DNA of 64,000 nt from positions 470,685 through 534,684 of the forward strand of contig VZTG01005150.1 of assembly GCA_013397845.1 (NCBI GenBank), in the 5' to 3' direction. Of the stretch, positions 23,130-34,544 are shown piece by piece (within the stretch, counting starts at the first letter, position 1; each line of letters starts with the position of its first letter). This stretch comes from Melanocharis versteri. Its lineage: Eukaryota > Chordata > Aves > Passeriformes > Melanocharitidae. The position numbers were made by a program, and so were the translations under genes. Below the pieces are notes generated by a model. That model was not told the origin of the DNA, made no database searches, and was given only the letters and a program-made list of their open reading frames with translations.

Positions 23130-26100
23130 CATGCAAAGGTGGTAACAGTGATTTCAGAAGGGGAGTAACTGTAAAAACCCTATTCCTTTGGTAACTTCCA
23201 TAGTCCACACAAAGAAGGAAAAAAAAATTTTGAATGTCCTGTGCCAGTCATGATTTGAACTGTGGCTATTCTCTAACTGGGCCCCAAGACGGGCAAAACA
23301 AGTGCAAGAGGTGATGCTCACCTGAGAGGATTCTGAAGGAGCAGAAACACACTTCTCTTCTTGGCTCTAATGATGTTAATTGTACTATCAAAAAGCCCAA
23401 GAAACTGTGTTTTGCTCTGGAGTCCCTTAGACAACGCGTTTCTCAGGCACAGATCACAAATATGCCGTTCTTAAGGAACGCGTAACATAAGTAGAAGTGT
23501 GGATAAGCAGACCTTAACCAATGGGGACAACAAGTGAGCAAATTCTGGTTAGCTTATTTTACCATTTGCCAGTGGCTTGAAACAGAAGATTTTACTGGCT
23601 TTTTGTTCTGTGAAGCAGCAGCTTGGTCATGCATTTGAGAACATGGGACTTAGAAGGCACTGCTGTCATATGACCACCCCTTCAGAATTCAAATACGTGG
23701 CACTAGAAAGATGGTGAGCAGCAAAGTGTTTACCAGTTGAACCAGTCAAGTGAAGTTACTTGTTTTATGAGGTTTTTACTACATTCAAGCTTTAAAATAT
23801 GAGTTTCACCAGTGTTATTAGGGCTTAAAATGTGCCTACACATGTGTCAATAATATGGTGTAGAACCAAAACTTTAACGTCTCATAGAAATTCATTAACA
23901 TTGATGTTTCTTGGAAGATGACACTGAGATTTAGCAAACAAACTCAGACTGGTTAGTGAAATATATGTTAGCAGTTTGGTTTTAACAGGAGGAAGACAGC
24001 CGAAAATTTCATTTGCAGGAGTTTGCTCTTTCAGAACAAACAGTCCATCCCCTACTCCAAGCATTGCACAGTGGCCAGCTGCAACATCATACATTCATGT
24101 AAGGGTTTTCATGCACTTTTCGTGAAAGGAAAAACTAGACTGGAAACAATCATGTCCTGTATGGTGCTGATTACTTTTGTATACTTTACAAAAGCTTACC
24201 ACTGTCCTATTAGGTTAAAATCCACAGGAGTTTAAAACAGTGAAGTGGATGTGGTTTGAGGCCTAATTGTGAAATCTCGAGCCCAAAAGAGTAAAGACAA
24301 ATTTTCAGTTTTGAGACTGATTCAGCCCCTACACTCTGGTGAGCAAATTTCTCTTGTGTCTTGCATCCTACCCACGAGGGACAAGCCTGACTGAGTCAGG
24401 TGGTTAAATCGAATGGAGTCCCATTGTGTTGCCAGAGCAACACAAAATTCAGGATGAAGACCATGACACATTTTGATTCCTCTCTATAAAATGTACAAAA
24501 TAACACCTACTGCAGCAGATGCTGCTGAGTTCATTAACTAGTGTATGCATTTCAAGTGCTGAAGAAAAGCAGCGGTTTCATACTTGTTATATAACAGATA
24601 AATATTTGTATATTAAATGGGAATTGAACACAGTGTTACAGCAATCAGTTTCCAAATTGTGTAGCCTGTGGACCAAAACCCACTCACTGGATTTCTTCAT
24701 AGTTGATTAATTGTGGTTCTCCAAGTCTCAGTTCAATCATCCTTCGTGTAGAAGCTGTAAGAGCAAGATCAGAGATTTCCTTCTCTTTTGGACTCAGGTT
24801 CAAATTCCTGAAAGATAAATTTCCTTTGGTGGCAAAAATATGTCTGCATCATACTGAGGTTTGTGGGAAGGGGGCTGGCCTGCATTTATATATATATATG
24901 AAACAAGAGTCCTTTAGAATATCCTGTGACTCTGCAATACCACCCTAGCTTCACTGCCCTGCCAACTAGAGATCCTAACATTCCAGTCTGAGAAAGACAT
25001 TTCATGTAAGAAGAGACATTTAATCTGAAAGAACAGGCAATAATAATGAATTGTTAGTCTTCTGTAAATGACGGTGAAAATAAAATATCTGGTAAAGCCT
25101 TGAACCAGCAGGTATGTCCATAGCTAATGTGATCCTGTGTATATGCTTAGCGATGACAGTACTCAAAGTTATTTTGGGGTAATTAATAATAGGCATGGAT
25201 GTTACATTCCAATTACCTTTCCTCAGCTATATAGTGTGTAGTCTTATTATGGTTGCTTTTATCTTAGGATGGTCTGCTGTTTGCCATCTTTATTTTATGG
25301 CATGATATCTATTTCTGTGATGTAACAATTCAGTGTAACATTTCTTACTCAAATGGTCTTGTTAAAAAATATATTGTTTAAGAAATGAGTAATTATTATT
25401 ATGGGCAGCAAAATAAAATAAATTGGCTGCAGGAAGTGCTCTCCGTGAAAGAAAATTAGTTTGGTGTCTTTCCATTAAGTGTTTTTCACAGCCAGTGGAT
25501 GGCTAAGTGCCCATTTGTCCTTGGAAATAAGTGTGACAAAAGAGGTTAGAACACAGCAGTTCTTCTTTGAGGAAGTTTTTGCCTAATAGGAATGCCTAAT
25601 GAGATAAATCAGGAATCCATTTGAGATGGTAATGGCACCCTATAAAAACATGTCACTTAAAAATCTCAAGTTCATGAAAATAGTTACTCATTACTTTTCT
25701 AGAAGATCAATGAAAAGCCTGCTAAGACCTACTTCTCTCAGGCTCACTTTCTCCATTTTTCTTTTAAAGTAAGTCTACCTTAGACAAAAGAGATCCTAAA
25801 AGAGGACCTTTCATAGAGTTTATTGACAGATGAATTATGGAACTATGAAACTTGCCTTACATGTGAAAATTTACAGCTTTGTTAAATAAAAATAAGGCCA
25901 TAAATGACAAAAAAAAATTAAAAAAGAGAAGTTGGCATTGGTGATCTGTCTTTTCCTATCATTGTATAAATAGGGCTACGTTCTCTGGGATAGGGATATG
26001 TGTATCTATACACAAATAGAAAATGCGTATGTCAGAAAAATGCATCAAATAACTTGTGCTGCACAGAAATTCTGGTGGGGGAATTTATTTTCTTGGTTAG

Positions 26101-27364
26101 TCACTCGATTATTCCCTAGTTCACAGACATGAGCATTCCTGTCACAGACCTTCAATCAACATCTCCTTATGAATCTGTTGTTGCATCTTCAAATGAACAA
26201 AGGAAGAAAGATAAACACATCAGCTGAATGCAGCATCAGCTGAATGTAGCAATAGTACGTGACCAGTTTATGGAGAATGGAAGATGAAAACATGAAGGAA
26301 AACCATTTACAGAGAGGTCACATAATTTGCCAAATTGCTTCCAGCTACCAGCAGCTACATAGGGACCACTGGTTTGTGTTGCTCCACAGCAGATCTCTTC
26401 TACTTTTCCTTTTCAGAAACTGTAGGTAATTTTCTTGCCTCCTTGTTTATTTTCTGTTACCTCATGTTTTAAGTCTATAGCTTCTAATATTTCTTTCACT
26501 TCTTTCCTGTGATCTTCAATACAGCTAAGATTTATTCTTTAATGTTAAAAATGTTTCAGAGAGGAAAATTATTTATAAAGACCATTGCACATATTTTCAA
26601 AATATAAATGACGATCTTAAACGACCATCTGTCTAACAAAGTTGGTCTTGCTTCATTTAAACCTCTCGTCTGTAACCGAACAAGTAGAGATTTGAATACA
26701 AAACATCACCAAAAAAAAGTACATCAAATTTGGTAAACAAAATATAAAAACTTGAAGGCCAAGTGAGTTTTTTAAGTGTTGGAGCAGAGTCATATCTTTA
26801 GGATCCAGAAAATATGTCTAAAAAATTGAGAGACTTAAATAAATGACAGAGCAATAAATCATAATCTGCCATTCTGCCTTAATTCATTTCAGTGAAATTG
26901 CTGCGCAGAGTCATGGGACTCATCAGGTCCATGAAGAAATTCAATAAGTTACTACATTTTTGGACATGTTGGATACATTAGCAATTAGCTAAGCTTAAGA
27001 TTAGCAATTGCTTTTACCTATGGAAGTTGAATTTTTCAAGGCAAGTCATTGATTTATATTGTAGAAATTGCTTTAACTTCTACTAAAAAGTGGCTATATA
27101 GGATATATATAGAAAAAAAATGCAAAACATCTGAATATGTATTTATATCCCAGTTTTATGTAAGATTAATATTTGAGTGGTGAAAAGTGTTATTTTTCTC
27201 TAGATTTCTTCAAATAGATAATAGCCAACAAAGTTGGCCGATGGTTACTTTATGTGTATAAACTAACATAGCTTTAATTTCTGTGGATTTGAAAAAAAAG
27301 GAAGCAATGGGAATGGGGTACAGTATAGGAAAATTTGCTTTTGTAAAGAAAAAAGTCCCACAAT
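23130..27364. other. Unique non-coding stretch
   Basis: No gene is recognised in 4.2 kb. Minor patterns are a 16-bp direct duplication at about 26219-26250 (ATCAGCTGAATGCAGC and ATCAGCTGAATGTAGC), short (TA)n runs near 24888 and 27100, and two ACGCGT words within about 45 bases near 23435-23485. No ATG frame in this stretch exceeds about 80 codons. Confidence 0.55.
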
Positions 27365-27583
27365 GATGGTGTTCAACACTGGGATAGCAACACAGAGAAG
27401 CTCTGAAACTCCATCCTTGGACATATTCAAACCTCAGCTGGACAAAAATGTGAGCCTTGTCCTTTGAGGCTCTGAGGTTTAATGAAACCGCAGCCCAAAC
27501 TAATTTTGAGGCTGGCCCTGCTTTCAGTAGGAGGTTGAACCAATGACCTGCTGAGTTCCCATCCAAACTAAATCATTTTGTGA
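27365..27583 (+). mobile_element. CR1 LINE 3'-end fragment
   Basis: Reading forward: GGTGTTCAACACTGG, CTCCATCCTTGGACATATTC, AAACCTCAGCTGGACA, CTGGCCCTGCTTTCAG, AGGAGGTTGAACCAATGACC, TCCCATCCAAACTAAA and a degraded TTTTGTGATTTGTGG tail. This order is that of the last roughly 220 bases of an avian CR1. It is 5'-truncated and moderately diverged. Confidence 0.85.
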
Positions 27584-28124
27584 TTTGTGGTCTGAGTCAA
27601 ATCAACAAAAGTTTTATCTGGTAAACAGTGCTATCCTTGCACATATTAACCATTTTCAGTATGGATTTTCAATTATTATTACTAGCATTCATTATATTTG
27701 CAGAAAAGGGACATATCAGAAATACAGTTCTTTTTCCACTCTCTATACACACAGAAAGCAAGTTTTGAACCAGTAACAAATTACCAAAATACTTGGTGGG
27801 TTTTCAAAGCCCTTAACTTGTCAGGTTTTGATTTTCACACTAAATATTTGTTTTCTTACATGAGATTCAATAAGAGAATCAACACCACCATAATAAAAAC
27901 AATGTCAATGGCCATGTTGTGTGAGCACTTGCACGTTCATAATTTGCCTACTGCCATTCAGAGTTCATCTATAAATATGACCAGTCTTTCCCGAGTTATA
28001 AAATAAATGAATGTCTGAAAAGTGAGTGAAAGAGAGATGCTTTGATTAAAACTTGCAGTTTCTAGTATGCTCCTAAGGTTGCTGTCTGGAAAACATATGA
28101 ATTCATATATATACGGATATACAT

Positions 28125-28980
28125 ATATACAAGCGGGAGAAATGGGCAGACAGGAACCTCATGAAGTTTAACAAAGGGAAAACATAAATCCTGCATCTGG
28201 GGAGGAACTTCATGCACCAATATGTGCTGGGGATTGTCCAGCTATGAAGCAGCTTTGCAGAAAAGACCTGGGGATCCTGGTGGACACCAAGCTGAACACG
28301 AGCCAGCACTAACAGACTCTTCAGCTGCCTTGGGCCAAGTATTGCCAGCAGGACAGGGGAGATGATCCTTCCTCTCTACTCTGCACTCTCCAGGTGAGAG
28401 GACACCTGGCGTACTGTGCACTTCTCAGGAGGGACACGAACATAATGAAGGGAGTCGAGTCTCCAGAGAGAATGATGGAGGGACTGGAGCATTTCTCTTA
28501 TGAGGAAACCCTGGGAGAGTTGGAATGGTTCAGCCCAGAGAAGAGAAGGTTCAAAGCAACATAAATACACAATAAATCTACATAATGTATTTAATATGAT
28601 GCAAATAATATAACATTAATATAAATGTAGATAATATATAATAAATTTATATAAATATCTGAAGGGACGATGTAAAGAAGACAGAGGCAAGCTCTTTTCA
28701 GTGATGCCCAGTGGCAGAACCAGAAGTACAAAATGGATACAAAATAAAAGACAGGAGGTTCCCTCTGGCCACACCTTTTTATTTGAGGCTGACTGAGCAC
28801 TGGCACAGATTGTCCAGAGGTGTTGTGGACTGTCAATCCTTGGAGATACTCCAGAGCCATCTAGACATGGTCCTGGACAGCCAGCCTCAGATGGCCGTGC
28901 TTGAGCAGGGGTATTGGACCAGATGACCTCTGGAGGTCCCTTTGAGCCTCAACTATCCTGTGATTCTGCAATTCTGTGAT
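28125..28980 (+). mobile_element. CR1 LINE, 5'-truncated, interrupted by AT-rich DNA
   Basis: The fragment begins in the C-terminal part of the CR1 polymerase frame. One frame reads LMKFN-type sequence at CTCATGAAGTTTAACAAAGG, then a DLGILVDTKL-type motif, with stops and shifts. It runs through to a tail of TGTGATTCTGCAATTCTGTG. At about 28561-28655 the element is interrupted by an AT-rich block of ATAAAT/TATAAT words not found in CR1 copies elsewhere in the window; CR1 sequence resumes at AATATCTGAAGGGACG. The protein frame is broken, so no product is expected. Confidence 0.9.
28561..28655. repeat. AT-rich insertion inside the CR1
   Basis: About 95 bases of nearly pure A/T (ACATAAATACACAATAAATC and similar) split the CR1 copy between its GAGAAGAGAAGGTTCAAAG block and its ATATCTGAAGGG block. 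It may be a post-insertion microsatellite expansion of an original ATAAATA stretch. Confidence 0.7.
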
Positions 28981-29301
28981 GAGAGGGGTGGCACAGTACA
29001 TTGCAGAAACTTGTTCCCTGGCTACAGGTTAGGAAACCACTCTTTTCAAAGGAGTCAGTAATAGGCATCTAATGGGAGATGAGAGCAAGGAATTAAGATT
29101 AAATTGGAATAATTTTTTCCCAGATGCTATCCTCCATGTTCATATCCTCTAAGTCTTTCTGAAAGGATTGTATTATCTTTCATCTTTCTAGTAGGTTCTG
29201 AGATACGTTGACATTGCTACGTTTTCCTCTCTGATTTTCTTTCCCTTAAAACTGGTGATGCAACGGCTGTGGGCAGATGTTTGGGAAATAAACTCACCTA
29301 C

Positions 29302-29339
29302 CTTTTTTCTGGAGGTGGATCCACAGTTCTGCGAGAGAG
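29302..29339 (-). other. Short exon-like interval on the minus strand (unconfirmed)
   Basis: On the minus strand a pyrimidine-rich acceptor (CACATTTATTTCTCATAG) is followed 38 bases later by AAAAAAG and the donor GTAGGTGAG. The interval lies inside a minus-strand open frame of 69 codons (29188-29397). With no neighbour exon recognised and only 38 bases, this is a lead only. Confidence 0.15.
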
Positions 29340-29369
29340 CTATGAGAAATAAATGTGTTGCAATTGTCT

Positions 29370-29392
29370 TTGGTTTTGTTTTGTTTTGTTTT
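29370..29392. repeat. (TTTTG)n simple repeat
   Basis: Short pentanucleotide run, GGTTTTGTTTTGTTTTGTTT, about four units, just upstream of the next CR1 insertion. Confidence 0.85.
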
Positions 29393-29408
29393 TCCATTCT
29401 GCTTTAAA

Positions 29409-29668
29409 TCATAGAATTTTTTAGATTAGAACGGACGTGCAAGATCATTGAGTCCAACCATTAACCCACCACTGCCAATCCACCACTAAATCATTAGCCC
29501 AGGTGTTGCATCTGCACATCTTTTAAACACCTCAAGGAATGGTGACCCAACCACCTCCCTAGGCAGCCCGTTCCAATGACAGACAACTCTTTCTGTGAAG
29601 GAGTTGTTCCTAGCATCCAATCTAAACCTCCCCTGGCACAAGCTGAAGCTCTCTCCTCTTGTCCAGTC
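29409..29668 (-). mobile_element. CR1 LINE 3'-end fragment, inverted
   Basis: On the plus strand it starts TCATAGAATTTTTTAGATTA and continues GATCATTGAGTCCAACCATT, AACCCACCACTGCCAATCC, CCCAACCACCTCCCTAGGCA, GTTGTTCCTAGCATCCAATC and CTCCTCTTGTCCAGTCACTT. This is the inverted 3' region of an avian CR1. A separate plus-oriented CR1 tail abuts its right end. Confidence 0.9.
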
Positions 29669-29727
29669 ACTTGAGGTTCCCTTCCAACCTGATATCCCAC
29701 GAGTTCACAATTATTCTATCATAATAG
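29669..29727 (+). mobile_element. Short plus-oriented CR1 tail abutting the inverted copy
   Basis: GAGGTTCCCTTCCAACCTGA, followed by a degraded TTATTCTATCATAAT, is the forward CR1 3' terminus. With the left fragment it gives two CR1 3' tails pointing outward from a common junction, a small inverted arrangement. It could be a second insertion into the first, or twin-priming-like inversion during one insertion. Confidence 0.65.
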
Positions 29728-30797
29728 AACTGAAATAATATAATTATTGCGGCTGACAACAGTGAGAGAAAATCAAGATGGATCAGTTCTGTTTCCTCAT
29801 TTTCTCCCCGTCTGCCCTAATTATTCATCAACCATAGATAATCTGATTACTTAAGACTATCTTACAGGTATTTGTGCATCTCAACAAACAAGGATTGACT
29901 CTGTTTTGTCCTGTGCCAGCATGGGCAATATGTTTACTGAAGAGGCACCCAGGGAATTCCAGACGACACCTTGATCAAAACACCACAAGGATGTAGAAAG
30001 TCTTAGGAAGCTACACAACTCTTGATCTCCATCAGTGCATAATCATGATGTCTGTGTGAATCTACCAGGTGTTATTGCATTTTGTTATCATCATAAATTA
30101 ACTTCAAAAAGTCAAATAAAAAGTGGTTGTTTACCACTTGTTTACCAAAGTAGAAGGTTTGCTATTTTAAGTTTGGGAACAAAATGTGTGCATTGTACAA
30201 AATCCTTTAGCTTGATATTTCACCTCTTGTCAATGTTAAAATAATAATGCAAAGCAGCAGATAATAAGATGTAGTTAGCAATATTTTTGAACAGGAAGTC
30301 CAAAATTAATTTCCTTATAATTAAATCTATTTTAGAATATCTGTTATTTATTTTCATGTCAGCAGTAAGAGGTTTCTTTGTCAGACTGACAATAATCAAT
30401 GCATCTGGCTTTCTTAATACATTCACAGTGTGTGCCGTATTGACCACGATGAGAGAAAGTGAGTGGATTAGAGTATTATAATTCTGTTTGATGTGATGTT
30501 CAATTTTCTTGTTATCAAACAAACATTCTACTTTGTCTTCACATCACTGAAATATCAGTAAAACTGGATGATTTGATGTGTTATTGAAAAAGGCAGGAGG
30601 TATGCTTTATGTTAGATTTGTTGTTGTTGTCATTGTCATTACAAAGAGAATAAATGAGGGAATATTTATTTGTGAATGTCTGTGTGTATCGCTGAGAGGG
30701 AAGGTTAAGTGCAACCATGCTGTTTGCTATTGACTCCTGTTCCATCTTTGATAGCCCATTTTTGTTTCCAGAAAACAATCCCAGAGAGGAGAGTTAA

Positions 30798-30892
30798 ACT
30801 GGCCAATAGTGGACCATGACAACTGATTCTTGATGTTTGAGCAATTGGCCAGTCAGGAAACACTGAGTTTTGGTGGTTGGTTAATAAAAGTG
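30798..30892 (+). promoter_or_regulatory. Promoter-like segment: inverted CCAAT boxes plus TATA-like box
   Basis: ACTGGCCAAT at 30798-30807 and its exact inverse ATTGGCCAGT at 30844-30853 form a 10-bp inverted repeat carrying two NF-Y-type CCAAT motifs. A TATA-like TTAATAAAAG lies about 30 bases further on. The order fits a vertebrate or LTR promoter, but no transcript start or downstream gene is visible. Confidence 0.2.
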
Positions 30893-31480
30893 GACATGTG
30901 GAGGAGCGTAGAGGGGCATTGACTATTACTCAATGGCTTCCACTGCTAGCTGTGCTGCACAGCTTGAAGTCTCCTATATTTGGGGTGGGATTTATCTCAT
31001 AAAATCTGTCAAAAAATACCAAGAAGAACCTCTGAGCAAGTCCTTCCTCCAATCACCCTTTAAAATCAATGGGCAGCCTGTTTTCAGTAAAAAAATCCCC
31101 ATGGCTAGCAGAATACATTAATCTAATCTTAAAGTAGATGTTAACGTGATCAGATTAATTCAGATTCCTTAATTCCATTGACAATGTTGACTCAATCTTC
31201 ATCAGCTGCAATAGAAGCCCCAACAGCAAGTTCTGATATAGCCAGGTCTGCTAAAGGGAGTCTGATGCCTCAATTTGCCAGGAGAAGCCAGGGGATGTGA
31301 CAAAGGTGTGGAGGTCAGGCCAGGCCAAGCCAGAACTTGATTTCATTCCATTATCTTATTTTTCCTCAGCAATAAGCATGTCATAAGCCAAAGTCAGTTA
31401 TCACCAAATTTATTTCATACTGTGGCAAAAGGGAGATGAAACCTAGCTTATGATCACCTTTTCACTGGACCTTGGCTTGC

Positions 31481-31585
31481 ATTGGACATGAACTTTCTCT
31501 GATTGGACAATCAGAGCCAATGTCCCTTATAAAAGATAAAATATCTGCACAGGTGATCTATCTGCTTGGAACACCTGAAATAAAA
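31481..31585 (+). promoter_or_regulatory. Promoter-like segment, possibly a decayed LTR
   Basis: In order: ATTGG (31481), the 18-bp palindrome TCTGATTGGACAATCAGA (31498-31515), CCAAT (31517-31521), TATAAAA (31528-31534) and AATAAA (31579-31584). A CCAAT-TATA-AATAAA series inside about 100 bases is typical of the U3-R part of a retroviral LTR. I could not find matching TG...CA ends or a target duplication, and it does not resemble the three LTRs elsewhere in the window. It could instead be a cellular promoter or chance. Confidence 0.3.
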
Positions 31586-32255
31586 GGAACAGTATAACTG
31601 TCACAGAGAAACTGCCCACATTCCTGTGTAGAAGATATATTTGGAAAGCTTTTGAGTCAGGTTTACAATTTAATTAAGGCAGAGACTAAATGAAAGGAGA
31701 TGTGTAAGAAAATATCGGCTACAACGTGTATATACTCCTACTTCCTAATCATACTGCCAGATTTGAAACACCACAATGTGACAAGGTTAAGAAGTGAAGA
31801 AATGCTAATGATGGAAGATGGAGGAATTCATACTGAATTAATGAATATCTGGATAGATCAATATGATATATCTTCCTGGGACTTCTGAACAAGTAGACTG
31901 CAATATTCTAGTTTGTTTAGAAACCTACTTACATACTCAGCATTAATTAAAGATTAATTAAAAATTAATTAAAGATTTATGGAAAATTATAGACTTCTCT
32001 TGTGATTTTACCTGGCTGGTAAAGGTTCATAGCAATGAAAAACTGGTAGTGAAACAAAACCTAGTTTCAAGGGCTATACTGAATTTCTAGTTAATGTCAT
32101 TTTCTTCTCCATCTTTGTAAGTATAACTCTTTTGCAAAATCCTTCCCAGTAGGCAGCGGTTTTGTCCTGAATTGCTCTGATCAACAAATATTGCTCTCCA
32201 GTGTCATCAGAACTCCTGCACTCATTTGATATTTTTGATAGCCACAGTTCATATA

Positions 32256-33108
32256 GTCACAGACTCATAGAATACCAGGTTGGAAGGGTCAAGTATCATC
32301 TGGTCCAGCCTTTCTTGGCAAAATCACGGTCTACACAAGATGGTCCAGCACCTTGTCCAGATGAATTCTAAAGATGTCCAATTTCAGGGAATCCACCACT
32401 TCCTTGGGGAGATTATTCTCATTGCAAAAATTTTTCATTTTATGTCCAATTGGAACCTCCCCAGGAGTTACTTTTACCTATCACCCCTCGTCTTTCCCAT
32501 ATGACTCCTTGTAAAAAAGGAATCTGATCTTCTTTGTTGCCATCTTTAAATACTGGGGCATGGTGAAGTTGTCTCTCCCAGGCCTTCTTTTCTCAAGGCT
32601 GAACATACCCAGTTCTCTCAGCCTTTTCCCCACATGTCAGGCTTTCCCCTCCTTTGCTCATCCTTGTGGCCTTTCTCTGGGCTCTGTCGAGCCAGTCCAC
32701 ATCGTTTTTGTATAGCAGGGACAAAACCTGAACACAGTATTCCAGGCCTGGCATTCCTAGTATTACATACTAGGGCCATTCCTGGCCCTACTATTCCATT
32801 CTGCTGGCTGAGAAGAGTGGGATGATGAGTTCCCAGTCTCTGCTGGGGGTGCCCTGGTCGATGCAGCCCAGCCTCCTGCTGGTTTTCTCTGCCCCAGTTC
32901 CACACAGGTCACTCATTCTGAACTTGTTGTCCTTGAGGACCTCCAGGGCCTTTTCCACAAAGCTGCTCCCCATCCAGGCAGATTCCAGCCCGTGCTGCAA
33001 TCCTGTATTGTGTTTTCCCAGGTGCAAGACCTTGCATTTGTCTTTGTTGAACTTCATATATTCCTGTTAACTCACTCTTTCAGCTAATCCAGGTCTGTCT
33101 GGAAAATA
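32256..33108 (-). mobile_element. CR1 LINE, 5'-truncated, minus strand
   Basis: About 850 bases. On the plus strand it starts with TCACAGACTCATAGAATACC and GGTTGGAAGGGTCAAG. On the minus strand a frame of 88 codons (32791-33057) begins MKFNKDKCKVLHLGKH, the characteristic C-terminal polymerase motif of CR1 elements, and goes on through RRLGCIDQGTP. The 5' end (the start of ORF2 and the endonuclease and reverse transcriptase domains) is missing, so it cannot be autonomous. A direct duplication of TACTAGGGCCATTCCTGGCC-like words near 32758-32790 interrupts the 3' region. Confidence 0.93.
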
Positions 33109-33253
33109 TCATGATATACACAAGCAGTGTAAACGATACAATTACAACACATTTAATGTCATCCAACACAACTAGAACTGGATAAAAAATACATTTAAAT
33201 TATTACACATTTGTTTTCAGCCTTAATTGAGCCAGCAGTAATTAATAGATTCA

Positions 33254-33272
33254 TGTGTGTGTGTGTGTGTGT
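33254..33272. repeat. (TG)n microsatellite
   Basis: 19 bases of pure TG repeat. Confidence 0.95.
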
Positions 33273-34473
33273 ATTAAAGAATATGCCATTAAAATATTCT
33301 TTGGAAATGTCAAAACATGTTGTTCCAGCATGGTCCAACATTGATCAGCTTCCTTGACAGCTGGAGAACCTCACAGGAATTTCAGTTTGAACGCTTCAGG
33401 CCCTTAATCCCTCCTGTGTATTTGATTTTCCAGATGGACAACTGTTCCAGGATGTGCTAAAATCTTACTGCCCCAGGGTTCAAACAAAACAGGTCAGTGT
33501 ACTTTAGTGTATTCTGAATTTCATTCAGGCCAAGACTCTGACCTACAGTACAAATCCAGGATGAGAGGCAGTGACCTTCAAATTGCATGAAGGTGGATGT
33601 CCAGTGGGCTGCAGGTTAATAATGAGTTGACACAGAATATTTCAGCTCAGTGTGATGAGCCAAATATGTCAATTCAGGTTGACACAATTCAAAAAGAGGA
33701 CAGGACAAACACACCAAAATTTACAGGGTTAGTGAGTAGGCAACATTTTCTATCAAAAAACAACCAAACAATCTCCACAAAATTCCCCATCATCACTTTT
33801 TGCAAATCCACTTTCTCAAATGTTATTTTTTTTAGATTTTCAGTACCACGGTATCTGGGCAGCTGGCAGAAAAAGCTAGCAATCAGTTGGACTCAGTGAG
33901 TCTTTCAAATCTTGAATCAATCCTGTACTGGTAGCGGTTTTAAAATTTGTAGCTGTGAATGTTTATATATTTTCCTGATCTTTTCCTGCTTTTCAAGCTC
34001 CCTCACTCTCTCAATGACACACACTTTCACACACACTTATACTCCCACCTTTGCATGTTGGAGTACCTCTTGTGCACTTCCAGTCTCGCCCTCTCTTTCA
34101 AGCACAGGTTCACTCATGCAATCCTCTACAGAGTAAAGCTTCTTTACTTTCTTTACTTTTCTTTAATCTCTTTCATCTAATGACAGCTAAATCCCGTAAG
34201 GTAAAAGATGATCTCTCTGGGAACAACTGAAACGGGGAACAACATGCAGTTCACATCTCTTCTTCATTCTTTACAGGAGAAGATTAGTGTTGTGGTAATT
34301 GTTGTGTTCCCACTGGAAGCATAAACTAGTTATAAAGCTGTAACTGCTTACTTTTTTCCTTCAAACTTGGTTTCACAAGGTTGAATCCAATCCAAATGGG
34401 ATGCCTCATAAAGCATTTTTGTGCTTTTTTCATACCTCCAATGCAGACTTCTTGGGATGTCAGGATTTCTTTT

Positions 34474-34475
<2 letters not shown>
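33273..34475. other. Unique non-coding stretch
   Basis: No gene or repeat is recognised. A plus-strand frame of 100 codons (33597-33899) ends just before GTGAGTCT, a weak donor match, but has no recognisable domain or convincing acceptor. A CA-rich patch lies at about 34018-34045. Confidence 0.5.
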
Positions 34476-34522
<47 letters not shown>

Positions 34523-34544
34523 CCCTTNTTTTTTTTTTTTTTTT
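34476..34544. repeat. Poly-T tract with a single-N gap
   Basis: 47 T residues (34476-34522), CCCTT, an N at 34528, then 16 T. Poly-Phe and poly-Lys frames across it are artefacts. The N inside the homopolymer marks an unresolved join, so the true length is unknown. Confidence 0.93.

Larger units (their letters stand above)
29728..32255. other. Unique stretch containing two promoter-like segments
   Basis: No coding gene is recognised. The section is AT-rich, with repeated ATTAATTAAAGATTAATTAA near 31943-31975. Two places combine inverted CCAAT motifs with a downstream TATA-like box (30798-30892 and 31481-31585) and are listed separately. The longest ATG frame is 100 codons (minus strand, 30220-30522). 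Confidence 0.5.

Noticed and set aside
23444..23485. Two ACGCGT words close together as a CpG-type regulatory island
   Set aside because: The surrounding sequence is not CpG-rich and no other promoter signal is present.
32791..33057. 88-codon minus-strand frame starting MKFNKDKCKVLHLG
   Set aside because: Recognisable protein, but it is the truncated CR1 polymerase C-terminus and is annotated as part of the transposon, not as a host gene.
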